64,000 bases of DNA from NCBI GenBank assembly GCA_946415245.1, contig CAMKRS010000001.1, forward strand, positions 124,001 through 188,000. The letters run 5' to 3'. This document shows positions 35,660 through 43,826 of this stretch, in pieces. A program made the position numbers and the translations under genes. This DNA comes from an uncultured Prevotella sp. (GTDB taxonomy: Bacteria > Bacteroidota > Bacteroidia > Bacteroidales > Bacteroidaceae). How positions within the stretch are numbered: position 1 is the first letter of the stretch; every line of letters begins with the position of its first letter. Below the pieces are notes generated by a model, which had not been told where the DNA came from, searched no databases, and saw nothing but the letters and a program-made list of their open reading frames with translations.

Positions 35660-38332
35660 ATGAAACCGAAACAAATCATACTAACCATTTGGCTGCTATT
35701 GCTTTCAATGACGATAAAAGCGCAGGTTTGGCAGTATGTTGACCCTCGTATCGGAAGCGAGGGGGTAGGGCGAACGTTTCCTGGTCCGTCGATGCCATTC
35801 GGTATGTGTAAGCCTGGCCCTGACTGTACGGTGAAGCCGAATGCAGGTTGGGCGCCGATGCCGGAAGTGGTGACGGGCTTCTCGCAGACACATGTCAGCG
35901 GAACGGGCGGCGGACAGAAATACGGCAATGTACTGATTATGCCGTTTTGGAGCAACGGACAAACACGGACGAGCACGGACTATGCACAGAAACGTGCGAG
36001 CGAAGAGTTCTCGCTAGGTTATTATGCTGTGACTTTCGAAAATGGAATTAAAACAGAGATCACAACCTCAGAGCGCTGTGCTTTTTACCGTATTCATTAT
36101 CCCTCAGTCCGTGAAAGTCCGAGTTTGTCCGATGCAAATAAAGATATTGTAGCAGGTTTGCTTATCGATGCCACACATTATTTAGGCAAGAATCCGATAC
36201 CAGACCAGCGTGAACAACAACAGTTCGTTGGTGCTGAGGTCGAGGTGGTGAATGATCATGAGGTGCGAGGCTATTCGCGTGTTCGAGGGGGGTGGAACAA
36301 TGGCGATGCCTATACGGTGTATTTCTGTTTGATATCTGATAAAGCTTTTATCGCTGCCAACGGAAAAAACGAACTTCAGTTCTCTGACACCTTATTAAAT
36401 ATAAAGGTGGGCATCTCGTATGTCAGCACGCAGCAGGCGAAACGGAATATCCCTACGTGCGATTTCGATACCCAATTAAATAATGTACGCGAGCGTTGGG
36501 AGCACTTGCTGAGTCGTGTGCAGATCAAAGGCAGCGATAAGGATAAGCGCATGTTCTATACCGCCCTTTACCATACGATGCTGATGCCTGTGGATAAATC
36601 AGGTGAGAATCCTAAATGGCGTGAAACACCATATTACGATGATTATTATGCCATCTGGGATACTTATCGCTCTTCGTCGCCCCTCATCACGCTGATTGAT
36701 CCCAAACGCGAGGTGGATATCGTGAATTCCCTGCTGAACATCTATAAGCGCGAGGGTTATATGCCCGATGCCCGTAGTGGCGACTGTAATGGTAGGACGC
36801 AGGGCGGTTCAAACGCTGAGGTGGTGATTGCCGATGCCTTTGCCAAAGGATTGGAAGACATCGATTATGACTATGCCCTCGAAGCGATGTTGAAGGATGC
36901 GGAGGTGGATCCTGGAGCAGACCACGAGAAACATGGACGAGGCGGCCTGAAAGAATATACTGAACTGGGCTATATCCCTTACGGCATCGATCGCGCTGGC
37001 ACGCGAACCATCGAATATGCCTACGATGACTATTGCATTGCTGAAGTGGCAAAGGGCTTAGGACGCAAGACTATCTATGAACAGTATCTGCGTCAGTCGC
37101 AGAACTGGAAGAACCTTTGGCGCGCCGACTACGAATGGGATGATGTGAAAGGTTATATCATGCCTCGCGATGCCGAGGGCCGTTGGCTCGATTCCGTGCC
37201 TTGGGGCAAATCGAAGGTGTTCCATCCCCAGATTCCTTATACACCAATTACAAAAGTGGCACCTTGGTATCTGCCTTGGTGGAGCACATTCTTCTACGAG
37301 GCCCTTTCGGCTGAGTATTCGTTGAGCATTCCCCACGATGTGTCAGGACTGATTGAGGCCTGTGGTGGCGCAGAGGCTTTCCGCAAACGGCTGGACCTGT
37401 TCTTTGAGCGTAAACGCTATAATGTTGGCAACGAACCCTCGTTCCTCACGCCTTGTCTCTATCACTGGATAGGTCGTCCCGACCTCACTTCCGACCGCGT
37501 ACGGGAGATTGTTACCTCGAACTATACTGATCTGTCCGATGGTCTTCCAGGTAATGATGATAGTGGCGCGATGTCGTCATGGTTGGCCTTCCACATGTTG
37601 GGCCTATATCCCAACGCCGGACAGAGTTACTATCTGCTCCACGCGCCACTGATTCCGGAGTGGACATTGCAACTCTCGAACGGCAGGACGCTGCATGGCG
37701 TCATCAAGGGTAAAGGCACGCACTTTGAGAAAGTCACCCTTAATGGGAAAGTACTCGCCGATGCCCGCTTGGAGCATGCCGATTTGATGCAGGGTGGAGA
37801 ATTGGTATTCTACGTTTCATCGAAGCGTCCAAAGGAAGTGGACAATTTACTCCCAGCCTGGGAACCAAATGTTCCCAAGGTGGGAACCAATCTATCCCAG
37901 CCTGGGAATGAAAAGGCATCAATCGCCTTCACGCTGAACCGCCAGCATCGCACATGGCCATTAACCTTTGGTTGGCAAGGCGACACCTTGTTGGTGACTT
38001 GCAAGGAGGCGACGTATAAAATTCCCCATTCCATCGTAGAGAAAGGCCAGAATTTCTGTTGGGACATCCCTGCCGACGGCGCTGTCTACGAGACAAAGGG
38101 CACCTTCGCCTTTATTTCCCGTCAGGCTTTCAGCGACCTGAAGCAGAAGGGCTATTTCGTCTATGACGGTATCACGTGGCGGAAACTGGATGAGTCGGAT
38201 GTCACCATCCACGTCCAGGCTGACATTGACAGAACAGAGATGTGGATTAAATCCAGTGACGAGATGCCCTTGGTGCTGGAAATGCGGAACAATCCCTTGG
38301 GAATTGACTGGCTGATGGACGAAGACCCCTGA
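35660..38332 (+). CDS. GH92 alpha-mannosidase, C-terminally extended
   Basis: This 890-residue enzyme has a signal peptide (KQIILTIWLLLLSMTIKAQ). It shows GH92 hallmarks: YVDPRIGSEGVGRTFPGPSMPFGM, SQTHVSGTGGG, WDTYRSSSPL, DARSGDCNGRTQGGSNAEV and the catalytic GNDDSGAMSSW (about 632-642). GH92 enzymes are calcium-dependent exo-alpha-mannosidases acting on N-glycans or mannan. The chain is longer than usual. After the normal end (ELVFYVSS) comes a linker made by a 22-bp palindromic array (37851-37916), then about 150 extra residues of beta-rich sequence. The start codon is almost at the predicted transcription start. Confidence 0.88.
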   Translation: MKPKQIILTIWLLLLSMTIKAQVWQYVDPRIGSEGVGRTFPGPSMPFGMCKPGPDCTVKPNAGWAPMPEVVTGFSQTHVSGTGGGQKYGNVLIMPFWSNGQTRTSTDYAQKRASEEFSLGYYAVTFENGIKTEITTSERCAFYRIHYPSVRESPSLSDANKDIVAGLLIDATHYLGKNPIPDQREQQQFVGAEVEVVNDHEVRGYSRVRGGWNNGDAYTVYFCLISDKAFIAANGKNELQFSDTLLNIKVGISYVSTQQAKRNIPTCDFDTQLNNVRERWEHLLSRVQIKGSDKDKRMFYTALYHTMLMPVDKSGENPKWRETPYYDDYYAIWDTYRSSSPLITLIDPKREVDIVNSLLNIYKREGYMPDARSGDCNGRTQGGSNAEVVIADAFAKGLEDIDYDYALEAMLKDAEVDPGADHEKHGRGGLKEYTELGYIPYGIDRAGTRTIEYAYDDYCIAEVAKGLGRKTIYEQYLRQSQNWKNLWRADYEWDDVKGYIMPRDAEGRWLDSVPWGKSKVFHPQIPYTPITKVAPWYLPWWSTFFYEALSAEYSLSIPHDVSGLIEACGGAEAFRKRLDLFFERKRYNVGNEPSFLTPCLYHWIGRPDLTSDRVREIVTSNYTDLSDGLPGNDDSGAMSSWLAFHMLGLYPNAGQSYYLLHAPLIPEWTLQLSNGRTLHGVIKGKGTHFEKVTLNGKVLADARLEHADLMQGGELVFYVSSKRPKEVDNLLPAWEPNVPKVGTNLSQPGNEKASIAFTLNRQHRTWPLTFGWQGDTLLVTCKEATYKIPHSIVEKGQNFCWDIPADGAVYETKGTFAFISRQAFSDLKQKGYFVYDGITWRKLDESDVTIHVQADIDRTEMWIKSSDEMPLVLEMRNNPLGIDWLMDEDP
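37851..37916 (+). repeat. Three 22-bp palindromic units inside GH92
   Basis: Units of 22 bp each begin TCCCA(GCC or AGG)TGGGAA, with CCCA at 37852, 37874 and 37896. Each has a TCCCA...TGGGA palindrome. Because 22 is not a multiple of 3, the three units are read in three different frames. Confidence 0.85.
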
Positions 38333-38355
38333 TTTTGAAAGTTTTCGCCCAAAAA

Positions 38356-38388
38356 TTTGGCAGTTTGAGTAAAAAGTGCTATATTTGC
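38356..38388 (+). promoter_or_regulatory. Promoter of TPR histidine kinase
   Basis: TTTG (38356-38359) and TATATTTGC (38380-38388) are 20 nt apart. The start codon follows at 38421. Confidence 0.75.
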
Positions 38389-38420
38389 ATTCGCGTGAGC
38401 AAAAACCTGTTTTTCGAGCA

Positions 38421-40388
38421 ATGAAACGTCTACTATCAATCTTTTGCCTTCTGATAGGATGCCTTATGCTTTACGCAGATCCGAAGGAGAGTGAGGATGC
38501 CGCTATGGCAGCCCTTGCAAGGATTGATGTGCAGATAGCCCAGCAACAACTGAGAGGCGATGTTGAAAGAGAGGGTAATGCCCGTTGGCAGAAGATGCAA
38601 ACCCTGAAGAATTACGCGTTCACGCAGCAACAGTTAGAAGAGGCCGATATCCAGATGGAATGGTTCCAAAGCAATAACCAATGGGACTACTATTACCGCA
38701 CTTGGCAGCTCAAGACCAATGCCCTGAGTGCGCTGGGTAAGTTACAACTGTCCTTGCAGGAGACGCAACGCATGCTTGACGATGCCAAGAATCGCAATAA
38801 CAAATTAGGTCGGGCAATGGCCTACAAGCAGATTGGCGTCATCTATCTGAACATGAAGCAGACGGAGCCGGCTGTTGAGGCGCTGCAGCATTACGCCGAA
38901 CTGATGAAAGACGAGGAAGATGATTTCAGCTCGCTGAGTAACATCTATTATCGTATGGCGAAGGCCTATGACTATGACAAGGCCTATGACCGTGAGTTGC
39001 AGCTGACAAACAAGTGGCTCGAGTTTCTCCATGACAAGGTGGGTAAGGTTGAGAAGGCTGAGGTGCGTGAATGTTATAATTCTTGCTATCTGGCTCGGAC
39101 AGCAGCCTTTATCGGACTCGAAAAGCTTGAGGATGCCAAACATGCCCTTGACACAGCGGTACACCATGCTCATTTGGTTAAAACGGCATTGAGCCTGCAC
39201 CATTGCTATAAGATGCAGGCCCGCTACTATCTGGCCAAAGGAGAGGCGGCGACGGCTTTGCTCTATACCGATAGCGTCAGGCTGACAACCAAAGAAAAGG
39301 ATGATCACATCGAGGAAGTGCGGGCGCAGGCTTTGGTGTTGTTGGGACAGGACGCAGAGGCTGCGCAGATCTATCGACGGCTGTATCATGAGAAGGACTC
39401 CGTATTTGGTCGCGATGCCCGTCTGCACCTTGATGAGCTTAATACACTGTTCCAACTCGATGAACTCAAAACTGAACAGCAACGTACCAAGTTCTTATAT
39501 ATACTTTTTACCGCATTGCTCATTGTGTTGACACTTCTGTTGTTGCTTTTCTATGGCTGGCGTAGTGCCATCAGACAAAAGAAAGTCAACGAGGAATTGC
39601 GTATTGCCAATGAGCGGGCAAAGGCGTCGTCGAAGATGAAGAGCGAGTTTATCCGTAACATCTCCCACGAGATACGGACGCCATTGAATATCGTCTCGGG
39701 CTTTACGCAGATATTGACAAAGCCGGACATAGACCTGCCAGAGGATGAGAAGACAGACCTGCGCGAAAGGGTGACAGAGAACACGGATCGCATTACAGGT
39801 CTGGTAGACCGTATGCTCGAACTGAGTGATGCCAGCAGCGAGGCACTCATTGAGCGGAATGACCAGACAAATGTCGTGGATATTGTGTCGCAGGCTATCG
39901 ATCATTCTAAAATTGCTCTTCTCACCCGTCCTAGGCGCAATTCAGAACTGCGTCAGCCTGTCCGGGATCTTTCTACCTTGGACAACGAACTGCCTCAGGG
40001 AATCAAAAATGCCGATTCCACCGTCGTTTTTGAAGTAAACCAGGTTCAGATGATTCACTTGCGCACCAATAAGATATATGCCATCCGAGCCCTTGCACAA
40101 CTGTTGGATAACGCGGCGAAATTTACGAAGGAAGGCAGTATTACGCTTAGTATGACCTATACAGACAGTAAGGTCTGCTTTTCCGTCGAAGATACAGGTA
40201 TTGGCATTCCTGCAGATCAGACGGAGCATATCTTTGAAGAGTTCGTACAATTGGATTCGTTTGCCGATGGTACAGGCATAGGCTTGACCATCGCACGATC
40301 CATTGCCCAACGAATGGGGGGTAATCTGTGGCTTGACACGAGTTATAAACAAGGTTCGCGCTTTGTCCTTGAACTGCTCAGGAATTAA
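38421..40388 (+). CDS. TPR-type membrane sensor histidine kinase
   Basis: This 655-residue protein has a signal peptide (MKRLLSIFCLLIGCLMLYA). Periplasmic TPR-like helices span about 20-345. One membrane helix (about 360-383, FLYILFTALLIVLTLLLLLFYGW) follows. The kinase core has SHEIRTPLNIVSGF (His about 415), N box QLLDNAAKF (about 560), VEDTGIGIP and GTGIGLTIA. There is no receiver or DNA-binding domain, and no response regulator nearby. It lies between two GH92 genes and might control mannan or N-glycan use, but that is only positional. The ATG at 38421 gives the signal peptide; the upstream TTG extension is not real. Confidence 0.87.
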   Translation: MKRLLSIFCLLIGCLMLYADPKESEDAAMAALARIDVQIAQQQLRGDVEREGNARWQKMQTLKNYAFTQQQLEEADIQMEWFQSNNQWDYYYRTWQLKTNALSALGKLQLSLQETQRMLDDAKNRNNKLGRAMAYKQIGVIYLNMKQTEPAVEALQHYAELMKDEEDDFSSLSNIYYRMAKAYDYDKAYDRELQLTNKWLEFLHDKVGKVEKAEVRECYNSCYLARTAAFIGLEKLEDAKHALDTAVHHAHLVKTALSLHHCYKMQARYYLAKGEAATALLYTDSVRLTTKEKDDHIEEVRAQALVLLGQDAEAAQIYRRLYHEKDSVFGRDARLHLDELNTLFQLDELKTEQQRTKFLYILFTALLIVLTLLLLLFYGWRSAIRQKKVNEELRIANERAKASSKMKSEFIRNISHEIRTPLNIVSGFTQILTKPDIDLPEDEKTDLRERVTENTDRITGLVDRMLELSDASSEALIERNDQTNVVDIVSQAIDHSKIALLTRPRRNSELRQPVRDLSTLDNELPQGIKNADSTVVFEVNQVQMIHLRTNKIYAIRALAQLLDNAAKFTKEGSITLSMTYTDSKVCFSVEDTGIGIPADQTEHIFEEFVQLDSFADGTGIGLTIARSIAQRMGGNLWLDTSYKQGSRFVLELLRN

Positions 40389-40401
40389 AGAATTAAGAGT
40401 T

Positions 40402-43400
40402 ATGATTACATTTTTCAATATGGGAAAGATAAAGATGGGGGTTAGGACGGCATGCGCGGTGATCATAACGCTTAGTTCTTTCCTCTTCGTTCTTCACTCT
40501 GCCTCTGCGCAGTCTTTAGAGCAATTGGGCGGGGTATACTATGCCTATCCGGTGACTGAGACAAAGATGATGGATGCTCCCGAAGGCTACGAGCCGTTCT
40601 ACATCTCCCATTACGGGCGTCACGGATCACGTTGGCTGCCTGATGATGAACGGTATATCTGGGTCAATCAGCAATTTGAGGATAAAAGCCGCTTGACAAA
40701 GTTGGGCAAGAATGTTCGTAAACGATTGGAGAAAATCTGGAAAAATGCGGAAGGAAATGGCGGCTTGTTGACTCCGCTTGGAGGACGCCAGCATCATCAG
40801 ATAGCCCGAAGGATGTATCAGAACTTCCCCCAGCTCTTTACGGCAGAGGCTCATCTGACAGCTTATTCGAGTACGGTCAACCGCTGTAAGACCAGCATGG
40901 AGAACTTCGTATCCGAACTGAAAACACTGAATCCATCGATGCAAATCGACCCTATCACCCGTGACGTGGATATGACGTGGATAGCCTTTAAGTCACAAGA
41001 GCAGCGTGATTTTGAGCACTCGAAGAACTGGCCGTTGCCGATATCTACCGACCGGTTTATCAATTCGTTGTTTGCGGATGCCAGCCATTTGTCGCAGCAA
41101 AATAGGGAGAAGTTGCTTTCTGAATTGCATACCATCGCTTCGGATATGCAGGATGTGGAGCTGAACGTGTCGCTCTATGATATATTCACGGATGAGGAAT
41201 TGCTGACGGTCTACGACATAAACAACCGCCGGATGACGCTGAATAATGGCGATGAAATTGAGAATAATGGTATTGCCGCCCGTTGTGCTATTTCTCTTTG
41301 GAGTCGTATTGAGGCCGATGCCGATGCAGCTATCGCCAGAGGAGGCGTGGGGGCGGATCTGCGCTTCGGCCATGATACCAATCTGTATCGCTTGCTGACA
41401 CTCATGGGTGTTGATACGAAGGGTATGCCGATGGATATCATTTTGCCAATGGCGGCGAATTTGCAGATGATATTCTATAGAAATGCACAGGGTAAGGTTC
41501 TTGTGCAATTTCTGCACAATGAGCAGCCTGCCCACATGAAGGATCTCGGTTGTCTGGTGGAGGGCTTCTACGATTGGGAGCTTGTGAAGCAGCATGTAGC
41601 AGACCGTATGCACTATTATGAACATCTGCGTCAGCTTTGTGCCTTGAATACGATGGTGGGAACAGCTCCAGCCAATACCAAGACGGCAGGTCTCTTCGGC
41701 AAAGGCTCAGAGGAACACGGTCAGACATTGCCAGCCGTACTGGCTCCGAATGGACAGAATTTCTGGACACCTCAAACGCGAGATACAGAGAAGAAGTGTT
41801 TGGCACCTTATTATTATGCAGACTCGTTGTTTCAGGGTATCCGCAATAGTCATTGGATTGTTGGTGGATGCACACAGGATTATGGATCGTTTACGCTGGC
41901 GGCCCTTACCGGACAGCTGCGTCTGAGACCTGAGGAACGGGCAACGCTTTTCACTCACGCTGATGAAATCTCTCATCCCCACTATTATGCAGTTCGTCTG
42001 CCTCACGAACATCTGAAAATAGAACTGACGGGCAGCAGCCATACGGCTATTTTCCGCATCACACCAGAGCAGGATGGACCTGTTCATATCGTACTTAATC
42101 ATAATAGTGATAAAGGGGAGGGCTTTCTGAAGATAGATAATCAGGAAAAGACTATCTACGGCTATAATCCTGTGCATCGTATCTATCAGGGATGGGGTGA
42201 GCCGGCAGGTTTCAGCGGACATTATCTGTTGCAAGCCTACGATGAAATCGCGGATTTTGGCATTGATAGTCTCTGTGCCTGGTTCACTTTCAACGGTAAG
42301 GCCCATGAGCCGATTATTCTGAAAGCTGCCACTTCATTTACGACGAAAGAGGGCGCTGTCAATAATTTTGCCGCTGAGGCTGAGGCGCACGATTTTGATA
42401 GTATGATGGAGAATCTGGCCCGTCAATGGATAGCCCGTTTGCACACCATTGATGTAGAGGATCAGGATACGGCCCGCGTGAATCAGTTTTATGGCGCTCT
42501 ATATCGCTGTTCCTTCCTGCCTCGTGAGATGAGCGATGTGGACGGTAACTATCCGAAGTTTGCTGATGGCATACCCCTGACTCCTGACTCCAGTCTCCTG
42601 CCTCCTCATAAATTCTATGGCGATTTCTCGATGTGGGATACCTATCGTGCCGTTCATCCGTTATATAACCTCATTGTGCCTCAGCTGTCTGCAGATATGA
42701 TGCAGTCATTGGTCACGATGTATGAACAAGGTGGTTGGTTGCCTATCTTTCCTTGTTGGAACAGCTATACAGCAGCCATGATTGGCGACCATTGTTCTGT
42801 AGCCCTCGCCGATGCTTATGTGAAGGGAATCCGCGATTTCAACGTGGGAAAGGCCTATGAGGCTATGCGGAAGAATGCTTTCGAGACACCGGCTTCTTAT
42901 GAGGAATATAAGAATGGTATGGGCCGCAGGGCTCTGGTGAGCTATCTGAAATATGGTTATATCCCTTTGGAGGATAGCGTAAAGGAGGCTTACCACCAGG
43001 AAGAACAGACTTCACGTACCCTCGAGTATGCCTTCGATGATTTTGCAGTTGCCCAATTGGCTAAAGCATTAGGCAAGGAACAGGATTTCAACGAGCTGAT
43101 GCGTCGTTCAGAGAACTGGCGTAATGTCATCAATCCCAAAACAGGCTATTGTGATGGTCGACATGAGCCAAAGATGATTACAAAGCGGAAGAGTGATGGA
43201 GGGCTGTTTGAAGACAATCTTGATTATATCCATCGCAAACCCTTTATCACGGAGGGTGCTACCTGTCATTACACTTGGTATGTGCCTCAGAATGTTGAGG
43301 GACTGGTGGAGGTATTGGGAGGTCCTCAGAAGTTCGAGGCGAAACTCGACTCCATGTTTACTGAGGGGCGTTATTGGCATGGTAACGAACCTTGTCATCA

Positions 43401-43719
43401 GATAGCCTATTTTTACGATTTCATCGGGAAAAGAGAAAAGACAATCGAACGTGTGGCCCATATTCTTGATACAGAGTATAATGACACTCCCGGCGGACTC
43501 TCAGGCAACGACGATGCAGGTCAGATGTCGGCTTGGTATATCTTCTCTTCGATTGGTTTTTATCCCGTCTGTCCCGCCACCGACCGTTATATGCTCTCTG
43601 CACCTCGTTTCCAGAAGATTACCCTTCATCCAGATGGTGGCAGGCCATTCGTCATTACCCCGAACACCTTCCCTCGGGATCGCCACTTTATGACCCACTC
43701 TGAAATCATCGGCCATTAG
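40402..43719 (+). CDS. Histidine acid phosphatase - GH92 mannosidase fusion
   Basis: This 1105-residue exported protein has a signal sequence ending SASAQ (about 36). Residues about 37-420 are a histidine-type phosphatase with HYGRHGSRWLP (about 60-70) and the proton-donor HD in RFGHDTNLYRLL. From about 470 a GH92 domain follows (MWDTYRAVHPLYNL, WEx-type helices, catalytic GGLSGNDDAGQMSAWYIFSSIGFYP). The last part of GH92 is shortened: after ITLHPDGGRPFVI it goes to MTHSEIIGH and stops. An in-frame heptamer array (42577-42604) encodes LTPDSSLLPP. The fusion suggests removal of phosphate and mannose from the same substrate, such as phosphomannan; this is inference. Confidence 0.85.
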   Translation: MITFFNMGKIKMGVRTACAVIITLSSFLFVLHSASAQSLEQLGGVYYAYPVTETKMMDAPEGYEPFYISHYGRHGSRWLPDDERYIWVNQQFEDKSRLTKLGKNVRKRLEKIWKNAEGNGGLLTPLGGRQHHQIARRMYQNFPQLFTAEAHLTAYSSTVNRCKTSMENFVSELKTLNPSMQIDPITRDVDMTWIAFKSQEQRDFEHSKNWPLPISTDRFINSLFADASHLSQQNREKLLSELHTIASDMQDVELNVSLYDIFTDEELLTVYDINNRRMTLNNGDEIENNGIAARCAISLWSRIEADADAAIARGGVGADLRFGHDTNLYRLLTLMGVDTKGMPMDIILPMAANLQMIFYRNAQGKVLVQFLHNEQPAHMKDLGCLVEGFYDWELVKQHVADRMHYYEHLRQLCALNTMVGTAPANTKTAGLFGKGSEEHGQTLPAVLAPNGQNFWTPQTRDTEKKCLAPYYYADSLFQGIRNSHWIVGGCTQDYGSFTLAALTGQLRLRPEERATLFTHADEISHPHYYAVRLPHEHLKIELTGSSHTAIFRITPEQDGPVHIVLNHNSDKGEGFLKIDNQEKTIYGYNPVHRIYQGWGEPAGFSGHYLLQAYDEIADFGIDSLCAWFTFNGKAHEPIILKAATSFTTKEGAVNNFAAEAEAHDFDSMMENLARQWIARLHTIDVEDQDTARVNQFYGALYRCSFLPREMSDVDGNYPKFADGIPLTPDSSLLPPHKFYGDFSMWDTYRAVHPLYNLIVPQLSADMMQSLVTMYEQGGWLPIFPCWNSYTAAMIGDHCSVALADAYVKGIRDFNVGKAYEAMRKNAFETPASYEEYKNGMGRRALVSYLKYGYIPLEDSVKEAYHQEEQTSRTLEYAFDDFAVAQLAKALGKEQDFNELMRRSENWRNVINPKTGYCDGRHEPKMITKRKSDGGLFEDNLDYIHRKPFITEGATCHYTWYVPQNVEGLVEVLGGPQKFEAKLDSMFTEGRYWHGNEPCHQIAYFYDFIGKREKTIERVAHILDTEYNDTPGGLSGNDDAGQMSAWYIFSSIGFYPVCPATDRYMLSAPRFQKITLHPDGGRPFVITPNTFPRDRHFMTHSEIIGH
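42577..42604 (+). repeat. CTGACTC heptamer array inside phosphatase/GH92 gene
   Basis: Four 7-bp units (CTGACTC, CTGACTC, CAGTCTC, CTGCCTC) are translated as LTPDSSLL. This is the same heptamer, and the same reading frame, as in the GH28 gene. Confidence 0.8.
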
Positions 43720-43767
43720 ATGAATTACCTAAAGTTGGATTCTATTTGAGAAAAAGAAAAAAATAAT

Positions 43768-43799
43768 TTTGTGTTTTTCGGTTTTTTTTCTACTTTTGC
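43768..43799 (+). promoter_or_regulatory. Promoter of fructan sensor-regulator
   Basis: TTTG (43768-43771) and TACTTTTGC (43791-43799) are 19 nt apart. The leader is about 20 nt. None of the fructan half-sites is found here. Confidence 0.7.
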
Positions 43800-43826
43800 A
43801 GACGTAATTGACATAATACCTTACAG

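Noticed and set aside
37851..37916. Possible CRISPR-like array
   Set aside because: Only three 22-bp units with no separate spacers, inside a coding gene, and no cas genes nearby.
40303..40402. Upstream extension of the phosphatase/GH92 frame into the kinase gene
   Set aside because: It overlaps the end of the histidine kinase gene and precedes the signal peptide; the ATG at 40402 fits better.
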